The notes under the pieces are model-generated. The model ran no database searches. It saw only the letters and a program-made list of their open reading frames with translations, and was not told the origin of the DNA. A DNA stretch of 64,000 bases. Source: Gonatopus flavifemur (lineage: Eukaryota; Arthropoda; Insecta; Hymenoptera; Dryinidae). Shown in pieces: positions 31,645 to 44,449 of this stretch (positions are counted from its first letter, which is position 1; every line of letters begins with the position of its first letter). The stretch lies in contig JAFFJZ010000001.1 in the NCBI GenBank assembly GCA_018340375.1, forward strand, positions 44,012,001-44,076,000. The letters are read 5' to 3'. The translations under genes were made by a program, and so were the position numbers.

Positions 31645-33414
31645 TGAAATGAATATTCACAATTGTGTTTGAAACTGAATGTACGAAGAATCTCAAATTG
31701 CATATATTCTGTATATTAAATCTTGTAATGTGAATTCAAACGATTGATTGATACTGCAGGATTTCATGATGGAGTTATATTCTCCTGGTCGGAATGATGC
31801 ATGAAACGTGTGTGAATTATGTAGCAGTATATTAGAGATTCATATACATGCAATATTATGATAATAAAATCGAGAGGTTATTTGATTGACGGGTGAATGG
31901 AGGTGAGAATGTTGGAACAGATGAATTTCTACTTAAGTCAATTACATAATTTAATCCAGTGCACACTACGCTTGATGGATCTTGATGTCTTCTTCCAATC
32001 ATCCCACATTCTCTACTCAACCATAAGGTTCTTGACAATAATATTTCACACAGGTGATATTCGATGAGTGATGAGTCATCGTGAGTCCTCAACGGGCAGA
32101 ATTTTTTAATCTGTACCATACAAACTATTGTTGATTCTTTCAAGTTCTCATAATCATATAGATTATATAATTGATGAGTTGAAAACATAATTCTAATTCA
32201 GGAATGGGCAATACTTTACAGTATTAATAATTTTTTATAGTGAGAATATACAGTTCATATCCATTTTCTTTCAAATATTGATTGAAAGCTGCTAAATATT
32301 CTACACAAAATAAGAATATCGGTATTTTGAATCACCAGTCTCTGATCTGATCTGTGCATAATTATAGCATGATTCTGATTACAAGCATCAAATTACATAC
32401 ATTGTCAGGTGCTGTGATACTCAGTACGTCAGAAATCGATGATTTAGATTATACGATGGAATATATATTTTATGTGAATAGGAGTTCGATCGACTTGGTA
32501 TTATATTGCCCACGATATCCGTCTACGATGTGAATCCTCCAGCTGGGTATCGTCATTTTTTTTGATAGTTCAGGACTCTATTGTGACATCAAAGATCAAA
32601 ACTTCCCCAGTGATTGTATTCTATACATTGATTGTAATTGAATTCCATACAATTTTTACGCAATTATATGCTGATCTGGTGGCAGGTGAAATGTTTTGGA
32701 TTTCAATACACATTTGGCATATCGAAATTTCGGTTTTTAGGATGTACACAATGCGTGGATTAATAATTTCATTTGAGAAGATACTCGGTATCGGATTCTC
32801 AACAATCTGAAAGGAGAATTAAATATTCAAGATTCTCACGCATACATACTTGGTTACTTTGGTGAGTAACGAGTGATTCATGTGACTTATGACGTTGGCC
32901 ATTTACCAAATGTTTCCACCAGAAGAGACAGGAAAGATAGTTTAATGGTTTGAAATATACATTCCATCTGTTCTCAGTTGTGAATTAGTTGTCCATATGT
33001 GCATTTTAAAACTGCTAAACACTCCGAAACTTGTACTTGTAACTGTTAATCTCATGCTTCATTATGAAAGAGTCTGTAAAATTTTTAGAAGAAGCATTTA
33101 TTATATACGACGGGAAAATTCCTCAATTGCATGATTGAGGAAACTGTTCAAATTCTAATTAGAAATTCATTGAGATTTTAGGCTATATGCACATTATTTG
33201 GAAGCGACTTCGGGAATTTATCGGAGATAATCTTCGTATGATATAACAAGATTGGTATATCTTTTATCAGGGAAGAAAAGTGAGACTCCCTAATTAATCT
33301 GACATGAGGGAAAAAATTTTCCATTTGCTCTTGAAGTGCTGAAGACTATTCTTTTGCACTGCTGCAAAAAACGTGTGAACTGTATCTATGAGTAGAACTC
33401 ACAACGAATGGTTA
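31645..33414. other. non-coding stretch, 1.8 kb
   Basis: AT-rich. Frames of 82 and 110 codons (32562-32810 plus, 31856-32188 minus) have no recognisable domain. Confidence 0.3.
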
Positions 33415-34659
33415 CCAGGTGTAGAAGTATGAAACCGGAATTTTTTGGTTAAAATCATACGTTTGTTGTTTGAGAATGATAAGAAATATTTTATTCGAAA
33501 TAATCTCCATTGTTGTTTATAAATTTTCCCCACCTTTCCGGCAGTTTATGATAACCACGCCAGAAAAACAGTTCCTCTTTTGAAGCCAACCAGTCATCGA
33601 GCCATTCTCCTAGATTTTCATACAAATTGAAACGTTGTTCAGCGATAGCGTGTCCCTTGACGCGAATAGATAACAATCGGACGGAGCCAAGTCTGGAGAA
33701 TAAGCCACATGCGGTAGCATCTCCTAACTGAACGCCTCGATCGTTTCCCTGACCCGTTTTGCTGTGTGTGATGGGGCATTATCGTGGAGCGAGATGACTT
33801 TGTATTGTCTTTTTCCATATTCCGGTCGTTTTTCACGCAATGCGTGATTCAAGTCGATCATTTCCTGTTGGTAGCGATCAGTGTTGACGGTTTGCTTAGG
33901 TTTTAGCAGCTCATAATAGATTACACCCTTCTGATCCCACCAAATACAGAGCATCGTCTTCTTTCCAAAACGATTTGGTCTCGCAGTGGATATCGATGAT
34001 TCGCCTGGATTCACCCATGATTTCCGACGGTTAGGATTCTCAAAAATATCCATTTCTCATCACCTGTCACAATTTGATAGAGAAATGACTTTCTTTTGGA
34101 TCTGTCGGACAGCATTTCACAAGTGGTTTTCCGATTCTCTTGCTGTCTTTCATTCGGTTCATGCGGAACCCATTTTCCCACTTCCCGAATCTTTCCCATT
34201 GCTTTCAAACGAATGGAGACGGCTTTCTGCGTCACATTCAATTCATCCGCGAGTTCTTCTTGAGTTTGAGTTTCATGTTGATCCAATAAGAGTTGTGATT
34301 CGTCATTTGCACACTTTTTCGGTGGTTTCCCATGCTCTTCGTTCCTCACGTCAAAATCACCATTCTTAAATTTTTTGAACCACTCGAAACACTGCATTTT
34401 ACCAAGAGCATGTTCACCGTATGCTTCGATAAGAATTCAATGTGATTCTGCAGCAGTTTTCTTCAAATGATAACAAAAAAACCAATGCGGTCCACAGATC
34501 GTAGTTTGTAGGCACAAAACTCTACATGTTCAAGGTTATGAAACAATTACGGGTGTATAGAAGTTCTATTTTTTCGTGTTGAAAAGCTTCATCAACTGTT
34601 AGGGGAAGATGATGGCGTTGAAGAAGTGGGAAATTCCGGTTTCATACTTCTACACCTGG
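33415..34659 (-). mobile_element. mariner-family DNA transposon 2 (Mos1-like, 1245 bp)
   Basis: Perfect 29-bp terminal inverted repeats starting CCAGGTGTAGAAGTATGAAA and continuing CCGGAATTT, with TA outside both ends (33413-33414, 34660-34661). The repeat resembles the ends of Mos1-type (mauritiana subfamily) mariners, and the transposase fragments inside are also closest to that group by eye. The gene runs on the minus strand. The element is inactive because the transposase is broken at several points, while both termini are unmutated relative to each other. Confidence 0.93.
33491..34527 (-). pseudogene. mariner transposase, multiply disrupted
   Basis: A full-length mariner transposase remnant spread over several frames, from an ATG at 34525-34527 to a TAA just after the conserved C-terminal YFE at 33491. 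Lesions read on the minus strand: TAG at codon 2; a frameshift near a run of seven Ts around 34475; TGA for Arg in the AESHxILIEAYG segment; a small deletion after TGDEKWIF; TAG for Trp after ETIEAFS; and a frameshift after APSDCYLFAS. The catalytic residues can still be seen: TGDEKW, HDNAPSH and APSD. The family motifs KWVPHE, GKKTMLCIWWDQ, GVIYYELLKP and LPERW are present. No functional protein can be made from the sequence as it stands. Confidence 0.92.
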
Positions 34660-34661
34660 TA

Positions 34662-36590
34662 ACAATGCTTCATGTGTAGATTTCAGAGCGAGAACACAAT
34701 TGTTACTTCTCCTCCGCTTTCAGCGGGTGGGAAGTGAGCATTTTCGTCCCGTTTTTAGCCAACAGGCGGAAAAGGAGTTGTTTGAAATTCAGTACCTTCT
34801 CTGCGAAAACATGAAGTTTCCATACAGATGTGGAGAAAAGTATCTTTCTTTATATGCAAGGCTCGCAAAAATTATTTCGAATCTTCTATAAAATTATTTT
34901 GTTGAATTTATATACAATGTATATACAATTTTCATAATTCGTAGATTCCATATTTTATAACCGATTATACCCCTCATCTCACAATTGCAAAAACATGCTA
35001 GGATCTCAGTTTCCAATTCAATTTTTCTCACAAAGATTATTATTGAAAACCGTGTTCCGATGGAAACCTGCAGGAAAGATAATATTTCATTCCTCCGTAA
35101 ACAGGGTCAAAGGTATAAATCAATGCTGAAATAATGTAATCTTCCAGTTGAATATATGTAAATTGAAATCGAGAAATTATTTGTGTACTCGGCACCAGAG
35201 ATACTTTTCAATCCCTACGGTATTACGTAGAAATTTTCTTTATTCATATTCTATTCCCTGACCTCTCTCACAACTGCACAGTGAAAATTTTATATCAAAT
35301 ATTAGTATATTTATATTGTACTTTTGGGATATATTTGATTATGTCGCTATGAACCACAAGTATAAGAGCATTCACCAAACTCTCTCGCAAGGATAGAAGA
35401 TGAATATGTTATAATTTAAAATAGATATAATTCTGAGCCTCATAATAAAGTATATCCCACGAGTACCATAAAAATATAGTAATCTTTTATATAAACTTTT
35501 CTCTGTGTGAATGAAAATTCTTGGAATATCTCTGGGAAAATTCGGTCATATCTATGTCTACTCACTTTTATTTATTTTCACCCAAATTTTCTCGGAAGTC
35601 ATTATCTTGATCAATACGTAAAAGATACTATAGTAGTGGATATTCTCATATTTCAATATTCATTCATATAAACAGATGAAGTAGTTCCTGATGATGATGT
35701 TAACAAGTATGAAAACATGATAATAATTTCAGAATGTATAAGCACATAACGTGATGCGTAATTTATCAAAATTCATATTCACTTTTTCCAATTTATAATC
35801 TTTTCTTTTGACTTTTGAAATATCCACATTTTCACATTTGCTTTTATTTAATTCAATGCAATTCATATTCGTAATTTTTTCAAATCATCTGAGATTTGTC
35901 AACAAATATGAAATTTTATTTGAACACACTTTGTAAAACACTGTTCGAGTTGAAATTCTGATACAGCGTGGAACTGATCGTTCGATTAGGAGACTGGTGA
36001 ATATAACAATAAGATAAGGTCAAAATATCTCACTGTCAACGGTTCATTGCCTTATTTGACATCCAATATACCTATTATTTTAATCGTACAACCCATATTT
36101 CGAATACTTCAAATCATCATGTAATATTCAGAAGCTGAGGGATCGGAGGATCCTAAACAAACACGAGAGAATAAAAGTTTACATAAAATAAATGAAATAA
36201 ACGAAAAGAAGACGAAGTCTCACGCGTATACTGGCGATGACATTATTGAATACGAAAGTCAAATAGGAATGATATATTTTCGGTTGGTTGGTTACTTGGT
36301 TGTTTGGCTTGAGTTTACGTTGAAACATTTTCATAACTTTCCCGAGACGTACAAAAAAGGTACGAAAGTTAATTTTCAACATGGATCAATGAAAAACAAA
36401 GTTTTTAATTCTTCGAATAAACTTACCGTCGTTAAAAATTCTAAATTTCAAAGCGACAAGTGCTCGATCTCGTTAAATGAGCGCAGTACATCTCGCGATA
36501 TTCTGAAAAATTCCCGCTTCAAATGACACACGCGTTATATGAACTTATTATGATATTTTCAACGTCATTCATCCGACAGATGGAAATGCG
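34662..36590. other. non-coding stretch, 1.9 kb
   Basis: AT-rich. Frames at 34700-34891, 36179-36382 (minus) and 36269-36526 (plus, 85 codons, Lys/Ser-rich) have no recognised content. Confidence 0.3.
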
Positions 36591-36846
36591 TGCTCATTCG
36601 ATACGGCCAAGAGCACCTGTTAAAACTGTTGTGATTTTGGTATAAAAATGTCAAGGAAAATAACGATTCGATCTTAACTTTTCCATCAAATTTCCGTGTT
36701 CAATTTTCCGATACGTATAATTTACACACGTGAAAGTTGAGGTAATGAAAAATCGATGAGACGCATTCAGCCTTGTAACGCGGGCGTAATTCTCCGTAAA
36801 TTACATGCTTGACAATTTAGCCCGATTGAGGAGCCAAAGTGTCGAG
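36591..36846 (+). promoter_or_regulatory. possible promoter/5' UTR exon with a consensus donor
   Basis: A stretch slightly richer in CpG than its surroundings. It contains TTTTGGTATAAAAATG near 36637 (TATA-like) and ends in GTGTCGAG followed by GTGAGTGCG at 36847, a strong match to the animal 5' splice site. No long frame is present, so if real it would be an untranslated first exon. Based on composition and one splice signal only. Confidence 0.15.
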
Positions 36847-36854
36847 GTGAGTGC

Positions 36855-37270
36855 GTTCTCGTCGATCCAGAACGTCATGCTGTATGCGAAAACATATTTA
36901 TGTCGAAGTAACATGACGATCTTCGAATAAAAGAATTGACGTTTCCCAATATTGATCCGCAGTTACTTATTTTCTCCTATCGAATTACAATTTTCGCATT
37001 TGTAGGACATTTTATGTAATATTCTTATGTCATGCGAGTTTTCGAGAAAGGAATCTAAATAATAAAATCATGGATCCGTGTGTGATACTCCGGGAGTTCA
37101 TTCTCGGTCCATCAAATTTATTCTCTTAAAAAATTAATCCAATGTATCAACAAATCATCCGATTAGATCAAAAACTGAATCTATCAGGATAAAATTAAAT
37201 TAATTACACTGTCATTGAATTACTCGCACCAATATTGGATTAAATACGTGGTCGATTCGATGAACTATGG
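36855..37270. other. non-coding stretch
   Basis: Nothing recognised before the next transposon. Confidence 0.3.
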
Positions 37271-37272
37271 TA

Positions 37273-37734
37273 CAGTAGCGCTCAAATTAATTGGCACACC
37301 AGATGAATTGTGCTCTTTCTGCTGTAGGACAGTTGGCACCACTGCTACCTGGGTTTTCAAGAACAAAGAAGGACATATTAATTATTGTTACGATACTGTT
37401 TGTAGCTCTTTTGGTTAATAAACTGTGTGTGTCATGTAAAAATTGTAGTAATTTCCCTGGTGTTCCAATTAATTTGAGCGCTACACGGAGAAAAAAGATC
37501 ATGGAATGATCGCTAGAAAAGATAGTAAACTGGTGACAACTACGAATTTCTGTGCACAGTCGCTAACAGGGACGAGTAATGGTTCCTATTTTGATATATT
37601 AAAATAAAATATAGTATCCAAAAATAGGAATCATTACTCGTCTCTGTTAGCGACTGTGCACAGAAATTCGTAGTTGTCACCAGTTTACTATCTTTCCTAG
37701 CGATCATTCCATGATCTTTTTTCTCCGTGTACTG
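37273..37734. mobile_element. Tc1-like non-autonomous element, right end split by a foldback
   Basis: Left end CAGTAGCGCTCAAATTAATT, after TA at 37271-37272. The right end reads CCAATTAATTTGAGCGC, is interrupted at 37482, and resumes CTG before TA at 37735-37736. Removing the inserted foldback restores a terminal repeat perfect for 22 bp and near-perfect for about 29 (CAGTAGCGCTC..., GG(C/A)ACACCAG). TA targeting and a CAGT...CAAATTAATTGGCAC-type end are characteristic of Tc1-like elements. Without the insert it is about 215 bp and encodes no transposase. Frames of 67-72 codons on both strands are incidental. Confidence 0.8.
37484..37729. mobile_element. TA-flanked perfect-arm foldback MITE (246 bp)
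   Basis: Arms of about 110 bp, nearly identical: CACGGAGAAAAAAGATCATG at both ends, continuing GAATGATCGCTAG, AAAGATAGTAAACTGGTGAC, ACGAATTTCTGTGCACAGTC and GACGAGTAATG, around a loop of about 30-40 bp. TA at 37482-37483 and 37730-37731. The high arm identity indicates a recent origin or conversion. It sits inside the right terminal repeat of the Tc1-like element. Confidence 0.88.
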
Positions 37735-37736
37735 TA

Positions 37737-40700
37737 ATACCAGTTTACGTCGATAATCCTCACAGTGACTGATTCTAAATTTTATGGATGAAGTGACAAG
37801 AAAAATGTCGACTTTATCCGCGTGTGACATCCAATCGACGATTGAATTCCTGTTGAAATTTTCATTATTTTATCACCTAGAAATGTCATTCCGCCAAAGT
37901 TTGAGATAAAATTTCATGAGGATGATGAGGAGATTCGATATAGATTCAATGGGATGATGAATATTTTTATCAATCTCAGGAACACAGCATGAATTGAGTA
38001 CACTTTTTGCATTTGGATTGTAAAATAATATTCTACTCACGTTTCTTAAAGAGGATAATATCTATGGAAGAATTGAACGTTGTGAAGATTCGAATTCACG
38101 ATTCTTTGAAACAGTAACAAAAAATATTTGGCCATCACGTTTTTTGTTCATTGGTCTGAAGCAAAAACTTTAGGTATTGCAAACATCGATCATTCTTAAT
38201 GACGAATCCATGGAACTTGTACGGTTTATTTTTCACGCACCCTCCCAGCATTTTGAATTTCTCTTTGAAAAATTATATCCACTGAAATATGATATCGCTT
38301 CGAAATCCAGGAACGTAGGATAAATAATTCCCACAAAAAAATTTTTGAGATATCATGATGCGACATTTGACAGTTCCAGTAACAAGTATTCGATTCATTT
38401 TTGAGTTACGACCTTCACTGATCAAGTCGAGGATTTTACTGTTTTCTCGATGGAGGAATTCGTTAACGCACAGGTATCGGACGTCCCAAAGATCCTAATT
38501 TGAATCTAGATTGTTCAAGAGGTTTTTCACTTCATTTATAATCATCCCCCTAGAATATTCGAGTTGATTAATTTTTCTAATTGAATAATAATAATCTACA
38601 ATTGATGCTGAGTGTATAAGTGATAACGAGTTTGGCGAATGTACAGGATCTCATAGTAGGATCATCACAGTATTTGAAATAAACTGGCTTCTGACGGATG
38701 TGGTAGATTGAAATGCAATTATCCAGTGGAGAGAAATAATATAAAATACGATGTCCAGTTGAAGATTTTGTACATTCATGTTTCATCGAGAACAATGCAA
38801 TATTACTGTCTCAAATGTCATGAGTAATTACAAAGAGTTAACTTGACATGATATTCTTTGGAAAATTGAATGTTATTTTTTTTTTTCTTTAATAACCACA
38901 GACGAAAACTTGTTTTATGTTTCAAAATAAGATTTCATCATCGCTTCGATTCGTATACTAACGCTTCGTAAATGAGTGCTAGTACTTCATAATATTTTCT
39001 TCATTGTACATTGAAGATAAATGAATTAATGGTGAGTTATAACAGAGAATATAATATAATCAAAAGAATTTTCGGCGATCTATAATGAAATAGTTGGTGC
39101 ATGGAAACATGTAATTTTGAACACGAGAAAATTTGTTCATGCCAAGGAAAAGATTAAGAAATTGAAAAAAGCTTCTGACATCATCTTTGATGTGAGGATA
39201 AGCAAATGAAAAAACTTCATCTAGTCGTATTCGTAGCCTAGAACTCGAAGATTTGACAAATATATTCTCCGAGGGTTCTTGAGAAATTGAATTTTTTCAA
39301 AAACAAGTGATTGAGAGGTGTTTCATCGTCAAGTTCCGTCAAACATTGCAGTTTAGTTTGTCGAAGATCAGCAAGTAATCAAAATACCTCTTGGATGATA
39401 CACAGTCAAAGGCTAGGTTAGCGTTTCTAATTAGCGAAAGTGAAATGACATCCAACGTAATTTCAACTACAACATTGAATTTTGAATTCAATCCACACGT
39501 GAGGTAAAGAAAATTGGATTTTGGTCCATTTTTAACTTTGTTCCGAAGTTATTCCATCGTACACGAGGCTTCGAATTGACTCTGTCATCTCAATTTTTCA
39601 AGCAGGTCTCATTCTTTTTTCTTGTTTCTTCGATATTCGTCACACGTCGAATTGTTTATCCTATATCATTTTGCATTCTCCACTCTCATCGTGTCTTGTG
39701 TCACAACATGATGAAAAATATGAGTTTTTGTATCCATTACGGTATATAATGATCTTTACATTCCAAACAGAGACCCCTTCATACGTTTTTCGTTTATTCC
39801 TTTCAAATAATGTATGTCTGGTATCTTTTATTCCACTTCTTATAAAAGGAACATGAACATTGACTATCGGAGCATCTCGAAATAATATTCCTGAGTTGTA
39901 CTGCGTGATATAAATGTTTGTGCGACGTGAATTTCACTTCAGAATATTTCCTAGAAAATAGTGGTGGCAAAATTTCTCATCATGATTTGGGGCACGTTTT
40001 TTTTTATTTTTAACAATTACCTCTCTCACGATCGAAAAATAAAATTCACCGTGAGGAAGAATTCTCTATAATTTTCCTAGGATTGTTTTTTCTGTTTCAG
40101 ATTTCGTATTCGGTTCCTTTTATTTAGTCCAACACTGTAGTAATAATCTGAATGAACACTGCTGGAGAATTATCTCGAAGTGTTTTAAAATATATCTTAT
40201 GCGGTACTACAATTTATCTTCTGAATATCTTGGTGGAAGATGTCTTAAAGTTTCCTTGGGTCACATTTTAGTGTAGTTTTAAATATCTCCACCCAAAAAA
40301 TCATATTCTAGAAATTAGAATCCACTCTATAATATGAGCTCAGTACATCTCCCTGTTGATATAAATGGTAATTCTTCTAACGTTCAGAGGAACTCCCACA
40401 TCAATCTCCTATCATTCAGAGGAATATGTGCTAGCCTTATATTTTAGAGGAACAATCTTAATCCGAGTATAAGAAATTTCCTGAATTTGTGTTATCCATT
40501 TCTTTGCTGATTAAATTGTTATTTTTTGTAAGCTAAACAAACATATAATGTTCAACTCAACTATCTATGGAACGCATGAATCATCTTCAAAATTGATAAA
40601 AATTCATAATGTGCATTTACAGCGAACAATCGATTCTCCAATGATTCAAAAAAATTATATCAGTGCTATATTCCATTTGTGTTGATATGAATCGATAATG

Positions 40701-42780
40701 AACTAAGTTCATTAAAGAAGAACGAAAAGGTTGGAATAAATCGATGATTTATTGGAAAGGGTACTGAAATTCCCACCCTCAATATGTTTCTACATTTAAT
40801 CACTTTTACTTTCATCCCACAAAGGGCATTCCTTCGATTTCTTCCCTGAGGAAACATCTATGAGTCTCCATTGGGGAAACTTTCAAGAAGAAGATGTGAA
40901 AAAGAGAATTTTATCTTCGAAAGATTGAACCTTCGTAATGAAGTGAATTTCAGTCCATAAACTCCTATTTTCGATCATGAAAACAGGAATATCACAAGAC
41001 TTTGATCATTATCATCCCCAATGTCTCTCAATTTCAACCTTTAGTGATAATGAGATGAAAGATGTGCTCTGAGAGTGTTCGTAATCACTTACAGGGATGA
41101 GAATTGAATAAAAACTTAAGAATGGATGGATTCTATACAATTTATATAGAATTTATGTATCATTCTTGTAGATTTCGATGATTTTCTGTTTTATAATCTC
41201 ACACCTTATCACATGTTTATTCCATCAACGAAGGGGAGTGTTCTGAATTGAAAATGAGAATAATAGACGCTCGTACGATATGATTTATTTTAGTGTATAA
41301 CTTTACATCTTGACTCATGTTGGTTTTCTATGCCACAAAAAATGATTGATGGCTTTCTTATTGATTTTCAAAAGAGACTCGAAATATTCACCACATTCCA
41401 AACATTATAGCGCACCATTGAGATTCATCATTTCGTGTATGAATATTCTTAATTTTCATTAATTCCTCTCTTTGCCCTTTTTGTACCATGAAAATAAAAT
41501 CCTTTATGATCTCATTCATGTGAACATAACTCCTCAAAGCGTTACGCTTCGTACAACAACATTGCAGCAGTTCCAGCCAATCGTTACAGTCTCGTACCGG
41601 ACAATAGATATTGCATGACTTGTTCACGAAAGATGAAAATGAAAACATTTTCCGGTTGTCATTTTATCCCGTGATATTTGCATATCATTCGCACAATAAG
41701 GATAAAAATGTGTTTGGAATCGAAAGCGTGTGTAATAATGTTGAATTGACCATTTATTTAACTTTATTTTGGAAAAATCACCGAAAAGAAACGTATTCAC
41801 TGTTTTGCCAGGGTGTTTCAATTCACAAACTCTTATCCGCGATGATCCAAAAAATATGCATCGTTGAATAAAATTAACAGGTCGCATTTCAAAAATTCTT
41901 TCGCATTGAGGACGTGACATTTATGTACCAAGAAACCTTTTGAATATATTTAATGAGAATTCTTATTCAAGATGAGAGTGCAAAACGATTTCAGTGTCAG
42001 CTACATCGCACGTTCATAACCCGACGAACTGGTTCCGTTAACCTTTGTTTAGTAATCCTCGAATTCATGTATTTTCAATACCAGTATTGACTCCAAATGA
42101 TCTACTTAAAATTTATATTTCGAATTGAAAAAAAAAATTCAACGTGAATATTATTGACCTAATATTTTTTTTTCATTTAATAATGGTGAAATTTTGAACG
42201 GACTTTTGAATCGCTGATAATTGGGGGAACTTCGGTTTGAAAATCTTAATTTTTCTTCGACGAATAGAAAGTTAACCCTCAGTTTTGGATGATATTGAAT
42301 TCCCAGAAGTCATCCATAATATTCACAATACAATTTCTTATTCTAAATCTTTCCTCCGACAGCATATCGATTAGGGTAATAATGTGCATTTTTGCAAATT
42401 AATTAAACGAGATAATCGAAAGTTGATATAAAATTGCACCTTATTCTATCCTTAAGAATCTGAAAAAAGAATGAAAAGCGCAGTACTGCCGCATGTCAAG
42501 ACCCACAAAAACCCCCTTATCTCTGAACTTTTATTATCTCATCATATCAGCTCGTTCACCCTTATCGAGAACCATCCTCCCCGTCCGTTTTTTCCACTCT
42601 TGAAAATAATTAAAATTCGTTTACGAAAGCAAAACTTTTGTGATCGAGAATAATCTGACGTAGATCAAAGGAACATCTTTCAGACACTCGAATACCTGAT
42701 TAAATCTTTTTCTTTTTGTTTATTATCGAGTTCACTTCGTTGAGATAATCCCTATTCGTTTAACAATCAACCAACCCGCC
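37737..42780. other. non-coding stretch, 5 kb
   Basis: The longest quiet interval in the window. Only short frames (60-98 codons) on both strands, none with a recognisable domain, and no convincing inverted repeat, RNA gene or microsatellite. Poly-T/A runs at 38876-38886 and about 40008-40017. Confidence 0.35.
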
Positions 42781-42840
42781 AGTCCATCGTTTTAACATTC
42801 AAAGAATATACTTGTTCATCCATTTTTGTACTCGAGTGGG

Positions 42841-42858
42841 ATGACTGAAACTGAGAAG
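42841..42858 (+). CDS. possible minimal start exon (M-T-E-T-E-K, then GTGAGT)
   Basis: ATGACTGAAACTGAGAAG is followed directly by GTGAGTTT, an excellent splice-donor match, so this could be the first coding exon of a gene whose next exon lies outside the recognised sequence. Six codons cannot be identified. The surrounding 300 bp is a little richer in C and CpG than average. Weak evidence. Confidence 0.12.
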
Positions 42859-42864
42859 GTGAGT

Positions 42865-44167
42865 TTAAATGAGAGTAGATGAAAATGAGAAGATAACCTT
42901 GAACTTATTGTCGATCAAAGAATCCTGAAGTCTGATGACGCGATTGACGATCCAATTACGAGGATCGTCGGTTAAGAGGTATCTACCTCTTCAGAGTCGA
43001 GAGAATTTCATTGTAATAGAAAACGGAACCTTCTCTTCGACAGTAACTTCAAGAGTTATCAGGAAAACAAGAAAGAAACAATAATCGGACCGAATGAAAA
43101 TCCAAGGGAAATAAAAATACTGCAAATTCGATCTCATTAACCACGTTCCAGCTCTTGAACCCTAGAAATTGATTTATTTTGGCAAATTGGTTTCTCTTCT
43201 TTGAATCAAAGGAAATTTATCGATAAGGAATAGAGACTCGATGAGTATTCTGAAATGAATGCACGTATCCAATCGATGTTAATTTGGATGGATATGTGTA
43301 GAGTATTGAATAGTTTTTTAAAGTACTGATGTAGATTCGTATTTTTAAGGGGTTACACCTATTCGAACGGTCGGAAAAAAGCCTTTTTTGAGAAATTTTC
43401 TTCGATGTGATCAAATGAATCAATAAGAACAAAATCTTGAGGGCTTCTCCTACATATATTGAAGTATACAAAATAATTTTTTTTCAATTTTTTGTTCAAA
43501 ATGGCGGATATAGAGATACTCAAAGCATCGTGTCTTTTTTTTGAAGGTGGTCTACAGAGGTACAAATGCCATTTTTATTCCTGCACCAAGACGAAAAATC
43601 ATTCACTTCATGATTTACATAAAATTTATCAGAGAAGTACACAAGATTATTGAGAAATAATCATTTTTTGCAATTTGACACAAGTTTAAAACCAACGTTT
43701 TGTTTTCCACCGAAAAAACCGATCTTTGAACGTTTATCAAACACGTAACTATTAATGAATCTCAGAAATCGTGTGTACTTCTCTTCAAAATCTATCCAAA
43801 AAGCGACAGTTAAAAATGCAAGTCGATTGCATAAAAATTGAAAGAGTTATTTGTACTGCCGATTCTAAAAACGTGGTTTTGAGATAATCGCATTCAACGT
43901 TTTGGAAACGATTCACTGCATGAAAAATTCAAAATAGGAGCACACGATTACACTTTGAATACGTATGTACATTAGTGCCATCTGTGATTAATGCAAATAT
44001 ATTTACTGAGCACAATATTTCAAACTGCTGCGATAGCGCGACAAGCGTTGAAAAAGCATTTAGGAGCATCTAAGGTAGATTCATAGATTTAGCTAAAGAG
44101 GTTATTCAAAAAATTTTTTGGACTCAAATTACAATCGAATATCATTTTTGAGATGTTTTCACATCAT
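42865..44167. other. non-coding stretch; possible repeat start at 43347
   Basis: TTAAGGGGTTACACCTATTC at about 43347 resembles the TTAAGGGGTC end of the element at 54641-55215 and may mark another TTAA-targeted repeat, but no right end was found. Frames are short and unrecognised. Confidence 0.3.
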
Positions 44168-44449
44168 TTGACCCTTAGTGTGCACACGGGGGCATTTTGA
44201 TCTAATTTGAATATTTCCTTTATTCAGCTTCAACTTCAAGCATGTTTTTCAGGAGGGAGGAATTTTTTCTTCTTCAAACGTCACCTTCGATTTTGAATTT
44301 CATCCATGTTACTTCAAAAAACATCTCAACAACTCCTACAAAAGTGCACGGTTATTCAGCAGATATCCACTGATGGAAATAGTCTGAGGTCAAATTGACC
44401 CAGCGTGCATTTAATGATTCGCTACAGAAGTGTGCACACTAAGGGTCAA
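44168..44449. mobile_element. MITE with 20-bp ends TTGACCCTTAGTGTGCACAC
   Basis: TTGACCCTTAGTGTGCACAC at the left and its exact reverse complement at the right (ending 44449). The terminal repeat is perfect for 20 bp. The 280-bp interior is non-coding. If the first four bases are the remains of a TTAA target (TTGA/TCAA), this would be a piggyBac-type MITE like the one at 54531; otherwise the family is unknown. Confidence 0.7.
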
